DNA of 64,000 nucleotides from Streptomyces sp. QL37 (GCF_002941025.1 NZ_PTJS01000001.1:1612001-1676000); one strand, 5' to 3'. Counted from the first letter of the stretch, positions 32,569 through 44,600 are shown. Program-made: numbers and translations. Notes: a model not told the origin generated them from the sequence alone.

Positions 32569-35405
32569 TCAGGCCTGGTCGTGGTGGATCTCGATGCCGA
32601 TGCCACCGAGCTGGTAGATCCGCAGGGTGGACTTCCAGACGCTCGCGTCGCCGACCAGCTGGATCCGGCCCGGTGCGCGGCGCACCTCCTTGATGTGCAC
32701 GTCGAACTCCATCTCGGGGTCGTCGCGCAGGATCTGGCCCCGGTAGGACCAGGTCGTCTCGGCTTCGGAGAGAAGGGCGAAGCGGGGATTGACCAGGCCG
32801 TCGGTGAGACCGGTCTCCACCGCGTAGACCTGGAGGCCCTGTAGGAGGGACTCGACGCCTAGCGAACCGGGCATCACCGGGTCGCGGTGGAAGTGGCAGG
32901 AGAAGTACCAGTCGTCCGGACGGATCGTGCGGTGTCCGCGCAGATAGCCGCGGCCGTGGTCACCACCGTCGGCCACGATGTCGACCCACTGGACGAGGTC
33001 GAGGTGGTCCCGGCCGATACGGGGGCCGGGGCGGGACGCCTCGGCGGCCCGGTAGGCCGCGAGGTCGACGCGGCGGGTCTCCTGGGGCCGGGAGGGCAGA
33101 CGGTCGATCCAGGGCGCCACGTGCTTGCCCTTGTCCAGGCCGACCTGGTTCTCCAGGGCCTTGGCGCTGAAGTAGCCGAAGAGCGACTCGCCCCGGTAGA
33201 AGACCTCGCCGTCCGCGGACAGTTCGTAGCTGTAGTTCTGCAGGATGGAGCCCGGCATCTGGTCGCTGGACAGCAGCGTCGACCGGTGCTGAATCGTCTT
33301 GCCGCGCAGATCGACGTCCTTGACCAGGGTGGCGCGGCCGTCGAGGTTGCGGATGCTGAACTGCTCCTCGGGGAAGGGCAGGGTGGCACCCAGGTAGTAG
33401 CCGAGGAGGATGGCCGCCTGGAGGCTGGACTCCATGTGGACGCAGTTGGGCATGTGCGGGTGGCCGTTGTGGTCGTAGTACCAGGCGTCGTCCGGGGAGT
33501 CGTACTCGGTGACCATGACGGCCCCCCGCTTGAGGACGCCCCGGGTGCCCTCCAGCTCCATGACGCGGTCGACGAAGAGGAAGTCGCCGTTGGGGATGTA
33601 CGGGGCACGGCTGTCGGCGTAGACCTCGAACTCGGGTCCCATGGCCGTGGCCAGGTCGCCCTTGGCGGCGTGGGCCATGTGGAACTCGCTGAGCAGCGCG
33701 GGCTTTCCGCTCGCGGGGCTCAGCCGGCCCAGGAAGTGCGGGACGGTCCCGCCGGCTTCGGGGCGGTAGGGCGCGCCGGGCTTCTCCACCAGCCGGATGC
33801 CGAGCCCGGTGACGCCGATGGACGGCTTGCCGTCGCGCAGCACGACCACGTCGGCGGTGATGGCGGGGCGCGGCACCAGGGTGAGGGAGGTGATGTCGAC
33901 CTGGTACTCGATCTTCTCGTGCTCCGGGGTGATCTGCCCCCGGACCTTGACCTCGGTCCGCAGGTCCGGGACGGGCTGGAAGCGGGCGTCGGGGAACGAC
34001 AGGTGCAGCCCGAGGGAGAGCGCGTACACCTCCAGGAGCTGGACGGCGCCCTCCGCGACCAGTGAACCGGCGAGCACCGGGTCGTCCGGGAAGTGGCTGG
34101 TGAAGTACCAGCCGTCCGGCACCAGATGCTTGACGGCCTCGATGCGCCCGAGTCCGGCGGGACCGCCCTTGCGGTCCAGGACGGTGATCTCGTCGGCCAT
34201 GCGGAGCCGCTCGGTGGGGAGCCTCAGCGAGGTGTTGCAGCCGGCGGGCTGGGCGTGTCCCGGCCCGAAGACGTCGGCGATCCGGCCTTCGCCGAGGCGC
34301 GCCAGGTCGGCGGGGCCCAGCGCGGTGCGCTCGGTGCGGGCGAGCGGCTTGAAGGAGCTGGACCCGGTGAACGTGCCGTCGCCGACGGGCGGGCGGACCT
34401 TGGCCTGGAGGATGCCGAGGGAGCTCTCCAGCTCCTCGTCGGTGAAGAAGCCGGCGCAGGCGTTGTTGAGCTTGAGGATCAGCTCACCGTCCGCGTAGCA
34501 GTCGTAGTGGAAGAAGAAGAGGAGGGTGTCCCCCTGCCGCACGAACTGGTCGATCCAGATGTCGTAGCGCAGGGTCTGGCCTACGCGCGGCAGGTCTCCG
34601 ACGAAACTGAGACTGCTGTCGAGCAGGCGGTAGACACGGTCGCCCCGGTTGGTGAAGTCGGCGCCGAGGTAGCTGATCAGCAGCAGGTCGCACTGGCCGG
34701 CCTCGATCGTGACGGCCGGGGGGACCTGTCCGTCGACGGCGTACCAGGCGTCCACCGGTACGTCGTACTCGGTGCGGATGAAGGAGGGCTTGAACTCCCC
34801 CGGCTCGGCCTCCAGGGCGGTGACCCGGGTCGCGAAGTGGTAGGGCGGTGCGGGCAGCCGGACGCGGCGGCGGTGCTCGTCGATCTCCGCGAAGCGGGGG
34901 CCGAAGACGTTGCCGACCTTGCCGGTGGCGAACTCCAGGAGGTCGTGCTCGTCCCAGATCACGCCCTCGGGCTTGGGCGGGCGGGGCTGCGGGGTGCCTC
35001 CTCCCTCCGTCAGGAGCGAGACGAGCTGGTCGCGCAGCTCCCGCTGGGCCGCGAGCACCTCGCGGTGTGCCTCGAGCATCTCGCTGCGGAGGCCGCGCAC
35101 CAGCACGGCCGCGGTCTCGTCGCCCGTGAGTGCCTGGCTCCTGGTCGGAGCCGGCAGCGGCGTTTCGGGGACGCCCGCCGGCGGGGGCGCGGGGGTGTTC
35201 GCGGGCGGCACCTGGGCGCCGGCCGGAATCATCGTGATGGGCTCCCTTTCCAACGCCAGAGATGGCGTCGGCGGCTGCGCGGAGGGGTGGGTCGGCATCG
35301 CGGTGTCCCATTCCGTGGAGTTTTCGGCGCCCGTGCCGGGCGCCGGATCGGCGAGGAGAGAGCCCTGGGCCATGACGGCCGTCGTGGCCTCCGCCGGGCC
35401 GTCGG
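32569..35405 (-). CDS. pfaC: PfaC-like megasynthase, dehydratase part (two FabA-type DH didomains)
   Basis: This continuous frame holds four hotdog folds in two pairs. In order: VDAWYAVDGQVPPAVTIEAG (non-catalytic, around 34.7 kb), DGWYFTSHFPDDPVLAGSL (catalytic His, 34.1 kb), DDAWYYDHNGHPHMPNCVHM (non-catalytic, 33.5 kb), DDWYFSCHFHRDPVMPGSLG (catalytic, 32.9 kb). This is the DH-DH end of PfaC-type proteins. Upstream come a coiled region (EMLEAHREVLAAQRELRDQL) and a Pro/Ala linker. The frame is open to 35673, but above 35405 it crosses a copy of the AT domain in the wrong frame, so the true upstream join is lost in the palindromic region. If the protein is a separate polypeptide, ATG at 35232 behind GGAAAGGGAG is a good start (887 residues). 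Related myxobacterial genes keep KS-CLF-AT-DH in one protein. Confidence 0.88.
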
Positions 35406-36087
35406 GGGGCGCCGCCCGCCACGAAGGCCCGCAGGCCGGGCGAGCGGTCCGGACGGCTGTCCGGGAGGGGGGCGAAGGCGTCGAGGTCGACCGGGATGCC
35501 GTGGGCGGCGAGGCGGGCCGCCAGCCGGGCGATGTCGGTCGCCCCGCGTGCGCCCCGCCGGTCCACCGAGACCGACAGGTGCGGCTCGTCGCCCAGGGTC
35601 TCGTGGATCCACCGCGAGCAGGTGCTGCTCGGGCCGACCTCGATGAAGCAGCGGTAGCCGTCCTCGTACGCACGCCGGACCAGCCGGGGGAAGTCGACCG
35701 TCTCGCGCAGCGTCACCGCGATGTTCCCGGCCACGGTGTCCGCGTCGAAGTCCGTCACCGGGGCGTAGTGCCGGCTGCTGTAGAGGACCAGGTCCCCGAT
35801 GTCGCCGGTCGGGTAGTGGTTGAGGTCGGCGAGCTCGGGCAGGACCCCGTCCACCACCGGGCAGTGCATCGCGTGGTTGGCGGGCTAGCGGGCGCTGCGG
35901 CGGTCCAGTTCGGGGATCAGGTCGCGGCACTGCTGCGGGTCGCCCGCGACGACCGCCTCCTGCGGCGTGTTGACGTGGGTGAGGAACACCCGGTCGTAGC
36001 GGCGCAGGGCCGCCCGTACGTCGTCGGCGGGTGCGAGCAGCACATGGGTGGCCCACACCTGCGGGTCCGGGACCTCGGCGCCCAGGT
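35406..36087 (-). pseudogene. Second copy of the AT C-terminal segment (copy C), with stop codon
   Basis: This segment repeats 37187-37868 in the same orientation, offset by 1781 bases, with only a handful of differences that I counted by eye. Differences include a TAG at 35885-35888 on the plus-strand CTAG (reading DRRSAR-stop where the other copy reads DCRSARS) and changed residues nearby. Its AT frame is out of frame with the DH domains that follow. It is best read as a misassembled duplicate of the real AT end. Confidence 0.75.
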
Positions 36088-36935
36088 GCCGCCCGCGACC
36101 ACCCCCGCGCCCCCGCCGGCCGGAATCATCGTGATGGGCTCCCTTTCCAACGCCAGAGATGGCGTCGGCGGCTGCGCGGAGGGGTGGGTCGGCATCGCGG
36201 TGTCCCATTCCGTGGAGTTTTCGGCGCCCGTGCCGGGCGCCGAAAACTCCACGGAATGGGACACCGCGATGCCGACCCACCCCTCCGCGCAGCCGCCGAC
36301 GCCATCTCTGGCGTTGGAAAGGGAGCCCATCACGATGATTCCGGCCGGCGGGGGCGCGGGGGTGGTCGCGGGCGGCACCTGGGCGCCGAGGTCCCGGACC
36401 CGCAGGTGTGGGCCACCCATGTCCTGCTCCCCCCCGCCGACGACGTACGGGCGGCCCTGCGCCGCTACGACCGGGTGTTCCTCACCCACGTCAACACGCC
36501 GCAGGAGGCGGTCGTCGCGGGCGACCCGCAGCAGTGCCGCGACCTGATCCCCGAACTGGACCGCCGCAGCGCCCGCTAGCCCGCCAACCACGCGATGCAC
36601 TGCCCGGTGGTGGACGGGGTCCTGCCCGAGCTCGCCGACCTCAACCACTACCCGACCGGCGACATCGGGGACCTGGTCCTCTACAGCAGCCGGCACTACG
36701 CCCCGGTGACGGACTTCGACGCGGACACCGTGGCCGGGAACATCGCGGTGACGCTGCGCGAGACGGTCGACTTCCCCCGGCTGGTCCGGCGTGCGTACGA
36801 GGACGGCTACCGCTGCTTCATCGAGGTCGGCCCGAGCAGCACCTGCTCGCGGTGGATCCACGAGACCCTGGGCGACGAGCCGCACCTGTCGGTCTCGGTG
36901 GACCGGCGGGGCGCACGCGGGGCGACCGACATCGC
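35529..36935. repeat. Near-perfect ~700-bp-armed palindrome with 3-base loop
   Basis: Position x on one side mirrors 72464 minus x on the other, around a TGC loop at 36231-36233. The arms carry the AT segment and the Pro/Ala linker of the PfaC-like gene. Both arms share the same stop codon. The right arm departs from the left mainly by runs of C replacing other bases (near 36421-36437 and after 36935). Such a hairpin would be very unstable in a chromosome; an inverted chimeric read or contig join is the likelier cause. Confidence 0.85.
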
Positions 36936-36950
36936 CCCGCTGGCGGCCCC
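36388..36950 (+). pseudogene. Inverted copy of the AT C-terminal segment (copy B)
   Basis: On the plus strand this reads the same AT tail as copies A and C (WATHVL..., then after a stop MHCPVVDGVLPELADLNHYP, YRCFIEVGPSSTCSRWIHET). It ends in a degraded C-rich stretch (36935-36985) and lacks the last AT residues. It has no own start or context and is part of the palindrome. Confidence 0.8.
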
Positions 36951-36969
36951 CCTCCCCCCCCCCCCGCGG

Positions 36970-37187
36970 CCGGCCCCCCCCTGGTGGGGGCGGCCGCGGC
37001 CCCGACGGTGGCCGCACTGCCACGCATCCCGGTCCCGGCGGTGGCCTCTGTGCCGCGCGCCCCGGGCCCGCAGCCCCCGGGGGCTGCGGGCCCGGGGCGC
37101 GCGGCACAGAGGCCACCGCCGGGACCGGGATGCGTGGCAGTGCGGCCACCGTCGGGGCCGCGGCCGACGCCACCAAGGGCGGGACCG
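36970..37187. repeat. Second palindrome, centred at 37078/37079
   Basis: Position x mirrors 74157 minus x. The centre is CAGCCCCC/GGGGGCTG with no loop, and arms of about 100 bp reproduce the post-AT linker (PTVAALPRIPVPAVASVPRA) in both orientations. The left end becomes C-rich and loses identity. Together with the larger palindrome it brackets copy B, as expected from two successive fold-back joins. Confidence 0.8.
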
Positions 37188-40100
37188 GGGCGCCGCCCGC
37201 CACGAAGGCCCGCAGGCCGGGCGAGCGGTCCGGACGGCTGTCCGGGAGGGGGGCGAAGGCGTCGAGGTCGACCGGGATGCCGTGGGCGGCGAGGCGGGCC
37301 GCCAGCCGGGCGATGTCGGTCGCCCCGCGTGCGCCCCGCCGGTCCACCGAGACCGACAGGTGCGGCTCGTCGCCCAGGGTCTCGTGGATCCACCGCGAGC
37401 AGGTGCTGCTCGGGCCGACCTCGATGAAGCAGCGGTAGCCGTCCTCGTACGCACGCCGGACCAGCCGGGGGAAGTCGACCGTCTCGCGCAGCGTCACCGC
37501 GATGTTCCCGGCCACGGTGTCCGCGTCGAAGTCCGTCACCGGGGCGTAGTGCCGGCTGCTGTAGAGGACCAGGTCCCCGATGTCGCCGGTCGGGTAGCGG
37601 TTGAGGTCGGCGAGCTCGGGCAGGACCCCGTCCACCACCGGGCAGTGCATCACGTGGTTGGCGGGCGAGCGGGCGCTGCGGCAGTCCAGTTCGGCGATCA
37701 GGTCGCGGCACTGCTGCGGGTCGCCCGCGACGACCGCCTCCTGCGGCGTGTTGACGTGGGTGAGGAACACCCGGTCGTAGCGGCGCAGGGCCGCCCGTAC
37801 GTCGTCGGCGGGTGCGAGCAGCACATGGGTGGCCCACACCTGCGGGTCCGGGACCTCGTCGCCCAGGTTCCACAGCGCGCGCACGGTGCGCTTGGGCCCG
37901 CGCAGCATGTCGTCGAAGAGCGGCGAGGCGCTGATCTTCTCGTCCCCGCGGGCGCTCTTGACCCAGCCTCCGGTGGCGAACAGCATGCTGCTCTCCCCCA
38001 GGCTGTATCCGAGAGCTCCGTGCACGGGGACGCCGAGCACCTCCCGCACCAGGTCCGTGGAGAGCAGGGCGTAGCTCGTGCCCGCCGCCAGCATCAGCGG
38101 TATGTCCTCGACGAGTTCGCCCTCCATGCGCATCAGGTCCCGCCGCCCCAGGGGCTCCTGGGAGCGGGGGTAGAGCGCGGCGCTGCGCAGGAGGTCGGCG
38201 GGGAGTTCCGCCTGGGCCTCGAAGCGGGGAAGCAGACCGGGGAAGGCCCGGAACATCGAACGCCCCAGGCCCAGATAGGAGTTGAACGCCCCGGGGAAGA
38301 CCAGGGTGACCTTGGCGTCGGGGCCGATCGGCTTGGCGGTGAAGCAGCTCCCGGACGGCGAGGACCACTCGCCGCCGGAACGCCACACACCGGGCAGGTC
38401 CTTGAGAGCCTGGTCGATCTGCCGGACGAGGCCTGCCCGGTCGTCCGCGACGAGCACGGCCTTGACCTTCGCCGGCCTGTCCGCGAAGTCCGCCTGCCAG
38501 TCGCTTCCGGCGCCGTCCGCGCCGATGGCCGTACGGAGTTCGCCCAGCCGGCTCAGCAGCCCGTCGAAGTCGTCCGCGCCGACCGGCACGACCACTCCCC
38601 CGCCGGAACGGATCCAGTCGGCCTCGGTGATCTCACCGCGCACCTGACTGCCGGTGAGCACGAGGTGGGCGTGGCTGCCTGCCGCGCCGACGACGCTGAC
38701 CGAGGCGGCACGCCTGCCTTCGCGGTGGGACCGCAGCCAGGGACGGGAATCCGCGGCCAGGAAGAAGGCGGAGCCCTCCGTCCGGTCCGCCGCGACCCCC
38801 TCGGGGGCCACGGGGAAGTAGGCGTGGTGCAGGCAGAGCGCGGCCCGGATGAGAGCGGCGAATCCGGAGGCGCACCCGGTGTCGCCCACGGCCCGGCGGG
38901 CCGAGGAGAGGGCGGTGCGCAACTCGCCGCCCGCCCGCTCGGTGGTCCAGACGCGGGCGAGGCCGTCGAGCTCCGCGGGGTGCGCTCCGCCGGCTTCCAC
39001 CAGCTCGACGTCCGACGGACCGATACCGGCGGCGGCGAGCGCGTCCTCCGCGGCGCGTTCGACGAGTTCGGCGCTCGCGGCGGGGGTGACGTCCGGCGCG
39101 TGGTGCACGGCGATCGACTCGACGGTGGCGTACACCCTGCGCCCCTCGGGGACGGCCTCGGGCCGGGTGACGACGACGGCGCCCGCACCCTCGCCGAGGA
39201 TGCGCAGCCCGTCCCGCACGGTGCCCGGTTCGAGCAGTTCGCGGGCGAGGGTGTTCTCCGGTCCGGCGGCGAGGTCGACCGCGCCGACCAGGACGGCTTC
39301 CACGGTGGGGTCGAGGAGCAGCAGCCGGGCCACATCCAGGGCCTCGACGCCGACGGCGCTGTCCGAGGAGAGGGTGAAGGAGGGTCCGGTGAGGTTCCAC
39401 AGCGAGGAGACCCGGCTCGCCATGATGTTGCCGATGTAGCTGAGGACCTCGTTGGGCTCGATGGAGTCGTGGACACCGTCCCGCGCGGCACGGGTCAGCT
39501 CCGCGAGCTGCTGAGGCGACGGGTCGACGCCGGCTGCCGCGCACCACTCGGTCAGTTTGCGCCCCAGCTCGTAGCGGGAGCCGTGGCCGTGCGCGCTGGG
39601 CTCCATCTCCATGCCGATGACGACGCCGATCCGCCGTGCGTCGGGACCGGCCTTGCCGCCGGGGCGCTTGCGCTCGAATCCGGCGTCGCGCAGCGCCTCC
39701 TCGGCCACGCGCATCAGCAGCAGCTGCTGCTGGTTGAAGTGGGCGAGGTCCTTGGGCGGGATGCGGTACGAGGTGGTGTCGACCTCGAAGTCCTCGATGT
39801 AGGCCGCCTCGGGGGCCGCGTCCCCGCCGAGACCTGCCCGGTCCAGGGGGCCGCCCTCCACGGTCTCGAAGCCGCGCCAGCGCTGCTCGGGCAGAGGGCG
39901 TACGCCGACGAGACCGTCGTAGCCCGCCCGTTCGAACTCGTCCAGAGTGGCGAAGGACCCGAAGTGCGCGCCCATGCCGATCACGGCGAGCGGTGGCGGC
40001 TCGGTGGGGGCGCCGGGCGCGTCCGGTGCGGCCGTGGTGGCCGGGGCGGCCGTGGTGGCCGGGGCGGCCGGCGTTCCCGGTGGTCCAGGTGTCTCCGGTG

Positions 40101-41466
40101 TCTCCGGTGCGGAGAGGACGACGTGGGCGTTCGTACCGCCGAAGCCGAAGGCGGAGACTCCCGCGCGGCGGGGCGCGCCTGGGGCGGGGTCCGGCCAGGG
40201 CACGGCCTCACGTACGACCCGGTCCGCGATCGTGCCGGGCAGCGGCTGCTCCACGCCGATCGTCGGGGGTATGACCCCGTGCGACAGCGAGAGGACGACC
40301 TTGAGGAGGCTGGACATGCCGGCCACGGTCAGCAGGTGGCCGATGTTCGCCTTGACGGACCCGAGCAGCGGGCCGCGGCCGAAGAAGGCCTCGGCGCCGC
40401 CGAGTTCCGTGCTGTCACCCAGCGGCGTACCGGTGGCGTGGCACTCCAGGTACTGGATCGCGGACGGGTCGACCCCGGCTTCCCGGTAGGCGAGTTCGTA
40501 CGCGGCGAGCTGACCGGCCTCGTTCGGCGCGAGCAGGTGCTTGCCGGGGCCGTCGTTGGTCAGGGCGAGGGCATCGATCACCGCGTGGATGCGGTCGCCG
40601 TCACGCTGTGCGTCGGCGAGCCGCTTCACCGCGATCATCGCGGCTCCCTGCCCGGTGACGATGCCACGGGAACGGGCGTCGAAAGGCTGGCTGAAACCGT
40701 CCTGCGGATAGGCGCGCAGGTCGGAGAAGGACAGGTGGATGACGGTCGGGTCGGGTGCGCAGACACCCCCAGCCAGCATGAGATCGGCCCGGCCCGTCTC
40801 CAGATGGGCGCAGGCGAGCTTCAGCGCGTACAGCGCGGAGGAGCACGCCGCGTCGAGGGTGAACCGCGGGCCCTCCAGGCCCAGGGCGGCCGCGACGACG
40901 CGGGCCGGCATGCCACCCGCCCAGAGGTTGTGCGCGGTGACCGCTCCGGACGGGTCCGGGGCGCCGGGCGTGATCAGGCCGTCGGGCACGGGGAGACCGG
41001 CCTCGGCGAGACCTTCGGCCACGGCGGAGTCCCAGAGCTCACCGGCGAATCGGCCGGAGGCCGGGGTGGGGAACGGGTAGTTCCCGAACACCACCCCGGT
41101 CCTCCGCCCTTGCCGGCCGTCCGCGGTCGGGGGGTGGCCCGCGTCGGCCAGCGCGTCCCCGGCCACCCGGAGCGCCCAGTGGAACGAGCGGTCCAGGCCG
41201 GCCAGGTAGTCGGCGGGAAGGCGGTAGTTCTCCGGGTCGAGGCCTGCGGCGCGCTCGTCGTACTCGTCCAGGAAACCGCCCTTGGTGCAGTAGATGCGGT
41301 GCCTGTCCTCGGGGTCGGTCTCCCGGGCCTCCGGGGCGTGCCCGAAGACACGGTCGTCCCCGTCGGTGCGTGAGTCCACACCTTCGATCAGGTTGCGCCA
41401 GTAGTCGTCGGGTGTCCCGGCCCCCGGGAAGAGGCAGGCCAGGCCGACGATCGCGTACTTGCCCAT
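37079..41466 (-). CDS. pfaC: PfaC-like megasynthase, KS-CLF-AT part
   Basis: The N-terminal 1,450 or so residues of a PUFA-synthase PfaC-type protein. The ketosynthase spans residues 1-450 with Cys in TLDAACSSALYALKLA, His in YLECHATGTPLGDS and GSVKANIGHLLTVAG. The second, decarboxylative chain-length-factor domain spans about 490-930; its active-site Cys is replaced by Ser (TLSSDSAVGVEALDVARLL). An acyltransferase follows at about 1050-1430 with Ser in HGALGYSLGESSMLF and the tail YRCFIEVGPSSTCSRWIHE. The start at 41466 follows GGAGG at eleven bases. The frame then enters a Pro/Ala linker and hits the palindrome, so the true C-terminal continuation (probably the DH part) is not contiguous in this sequence. 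Confidence 0.9.
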
Positions 41467-41592
41467 GGTTGGGTCAGCCTCCGGGTGTCCACATGGTTCG
41501 GTTCGGGAGTCAGGGGTCGGGAGGGGGCGGCACGGGCCGGGTCACGAGGGGACTGCCACCGTCGGACACGGGCCCGTGCGGCCCGGGAGGTG

Positions 41593-41638
41593 CCGGGCGG
41601 GTCCGGCCCCGGAGGGGGCCGGGGCCGGACCCGCCCGG
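41593..41638. terminator. Strong hairpin between the PfaA- and PfaC-like genes
   Basis: A perfect 18-bp inverted repeat (CCGGGCGGGTCCGGCCCC and its complement) with a 10-base loop starts a few bases after the PfaA-like stop codon on the minus strand. It may partly terminate transcription, so the PfaC-like gene could have its own promoter in 41467-41592. Confidence 0.7.
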
Positions 41639-41644
41639 TGGCCG

Positions 41645-44600
41645 TCAGACGGAGACGGGGGCGGTCCCGGTCCTGTCGGCCGCTCCGAACTTGCCCTCCA
41701 GCTGCGGGTCCTCCACGACCACCACTCCGTCGAGGGCCTGGAGCACGCGGCCCTCCCGGTCGAGCGCGGTGATCGAGCAGGTGATGCCGCTCGGCCCGGA
41801 GGTGACGTTCTCCACCGCGATCAGGAACTCCTGGTCGGCGGGGAGCTCCGCGTGGAAGCGGGCGCTGCCGATCTCCATCGGCAGGGAGGCACGGTTGCGG
41901 AAGCGTCGCACCCACACCAGTGCCGACTGGAGGAGCAGATCGGCGATGACCGGGCTGTGGAACCGGCCGTGGTAGGCGCCGCGGGCCGGCAGTCCGTCAC
42001 CGAGCCGTGCGCCGAGCAGCAGCAGTCCTTCCTCGGCGACCAGCACCGAGCGGATCCCGCGCAGCGCGGGGCCGTGGAAGAGGGTGCCGTCCCGGTACAG
42101 CGGTGCGGCGTCCGTGCGGATCGCGGCACGCGCGGCACGGGCGAGGTCCGTACGGTCCGCGGGCACCGGTGGCGCGTCCGTGGAGAGGCTCGCCCCGTAG
42201 GACGGCCTGCTCCGTCCGGCCTCGTCCACCGCGGAGGCCAGCACCTCGATCGCGTGCGGGCGGGTGGCCGGTCCGGGCTCGATGAACAGCCGCAGCCGTG
42301 AGGCGTCGGCTCCCTCGCCCTCAGCCGCGTCCATCACCAGGCCCTTGAAGACCTTGAACGCGGACACCTCGGTGACCGGCTTGCCGGTGACCCTCTCGGT
42401 GGTGTTGACGAGGGCACCGAGCGCGGCGGTGGCGGGCAGCACCCGATTGCCGCCGATCGTGTGGTCCGCGAGCAGCGGGTCGGCGGAGATGTCCGCGAGC
42501 GTACGGTCGACGAGCAGGGTCGGCGAGGCCGGCGAGCCTTCGGCGGGCGGAGCGGAGAGCGGAGTGAGCGGGCCGGCGACGACGACCGTGTCCTGGCCGC
42601 GGGCGGCGGTGAACTGCTCGGCGAACATGCCCGCACCCGTCGCCACCGGAACCAGCGCCACGCCCCGTGAGGCGAACATCCGGCGCAGGTCGTCGGTGAC
42701 CATCCCGCCGTCCCACGCACCCCAGTTGACGGAGGTCACGCGTGCCGAGGGCAGCTCCTGCCTGAGGCGTACGGCGAGTCGGTTGAGCGCCTCGTTGGCC
42801 ACGGCGTAGTCCGACTGGCCCCGGTTGCCGAAGAATCCGGCGACCGAGGAGAAGAACACCAGGTGGCGCAGGTCGGCCGGGCCGCGGAGGGCGTCCAGCA
42901 CATGACCGAGGCCGACGATCTTCGTACCGAGGACCCGGGCGATCTCCTCCGGCGTCTTGTCCGCGATCAGCCGGTCGGCCAGGACGCCCGCGCCGTGGAC
43001 CACGCCGGTGACACGCGGGGCGTACGGAGCGAGAGCGGCACGGACGGCGGCGGCATCGGTGATGTCCACGACGAGGTACTCGACGGTGGCGCCGGTTCCC
43101 CGAAGCCGGTCGAGGTTGGCCCGGATCTCGCGGCTGCCGGTCAGCTCGCGGTAGATCGCCTCGACGCCGCGCGGGGTGGCCTTCTCCCCCGAAGCGGTGA
43201 TCCGCTTGGCGATGAGGCCCTTGAGCGCCGCGCCGTCGACACCCGCCGACCACTCGGGCTCGGGGGTCACCTGACTACGGCCGAGCAGCAGCAGACCGAC
43301 GGGACGGGCCTCCGCGAGCGCCTGGAGGCAGTCCGCGGTGATCCCGCGCGCGCCGCCGGTGACGACGAGCAGATCCCGGGCGCCGATCTCCTCCACGGCC
43401 GTCACGTGGGCGGCAGGCGGCTCGGCGGACGGCACGATCGTGCGGCGCCCCTCCGGGTCGACACCCACGTCCGCGAGGTCGGCCGAGACGTCGTGGATCT
43501 CGTCCAGGAAGCGTGCCGCGACGGTGCGGTCGTCCAGACCTGGAGCGAAGTCCACGGTGCGTGTGAAGAGCGAGGGGACCTCGATCGCCAGCGTCTTGAC
43601 GAGTCCGCTCACTCCGCCGAGGAGGGCGGATCCGGTGCCGCTGCCGCGGTAGCCGTTCGCTCCGTCCAGCCGGGTCACCGCGACGAACGCGGCCCGGTCG
43701 CCGGCTGCTGCCTTCAGCGGGCCCTGGGTCAGCTTGGCGACGAGGACGGTGTGCGCCAGACGGCGTGCCGCCTCGGTCCATTCCTGCCCGCCCTCGGCTG
43801 CCATCTGCACGACCAGGTCGAGCCGTTCGGCCGTGACAGTCGCGGCGAGCTCCTTCTCGTCCCACGTACGGAGCGGGCGGACGGAGTCGGCCTCACCCGC
43901 GGACGTGGTGGCGCCCGGCAGTACGACGACCTCCACCCTCCAGCCGTCGGCGCGCAGACCGGCCACCAGCGGCCGGGTCAGCGTCGACCCGTCGTCGAGG
44001 ACGAGGGCGACGGGCTGCTCCGCGTAGGCCCGTACGACACGGCAGACCGCGGGGAGTTCGCGTACGGCCGCGAAGGTCCTTCCCACGCCGTCCGCCTTGG
44101 GGTAGGTGACGACGAGGGGCGACTCGACGGCGGATCCGGCACTCTCGGCCGGCGAACCACTGGGGGCCGCACCGGAGGCGGAGGCCAGGAAGCCCGCGAT
44201 GTCGTCCAGCGTCCGCAGCTCACCCATCCGCTCCGGATCCACCTCACCCGACACCGGGAAACGCTCCTGAAGCGCACCCATGATCTGAACCCGCTTGATC
44301 GAGTCAATGCCCAGATCGGCCTCCACATCCATACCCGGCTCCAACATCTCCACCGGATAACCCGTCTTCTCCGCCACCACTTCGAGCAACGCCCCCAGCA
44401 CAGCGGCATCAACCTCCGCTACCGGAGCAGCGGGAGCAGGAGACGTCTCGGCCTGTGCAGGCGCAGGCTCCGCCACCACCGGCACGGCAGCGGCGGGCTC
44501 GGCCAGGGCTGCCGCGGGTGTCTCCTCGCTCTTCAGCGCGTCGATCAGGAGCCGCGTCGCGCGCTCGTGTGCCGACGTGATCGACGCGCCGTGCTGCTCG

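Noticed and set aside
35200..37190. CRISPR array or mobile element as the explanation of the repeats
   Set aside because: The repeats are large pieces of the surrounding gene in opposite orientations, without spacers, transposase or target-site duplication.
35406..37440. Long plus- and minus-strand open frames of hundreds of codons across the PfaC region
   Set aside because: They are mirror shadows of the AT tail created by the inverted copies and by high GC, without ribosome sites or own domains.
36595..41373. A 1,592-codon plus-strand frame opposite the PfaC-like gene
   Set aside because: It begins with a real AT fragment (inverted copy) and then runs antisense through the KS and CLF regions; beyond the copy its translation has low-complexity shadow composition.
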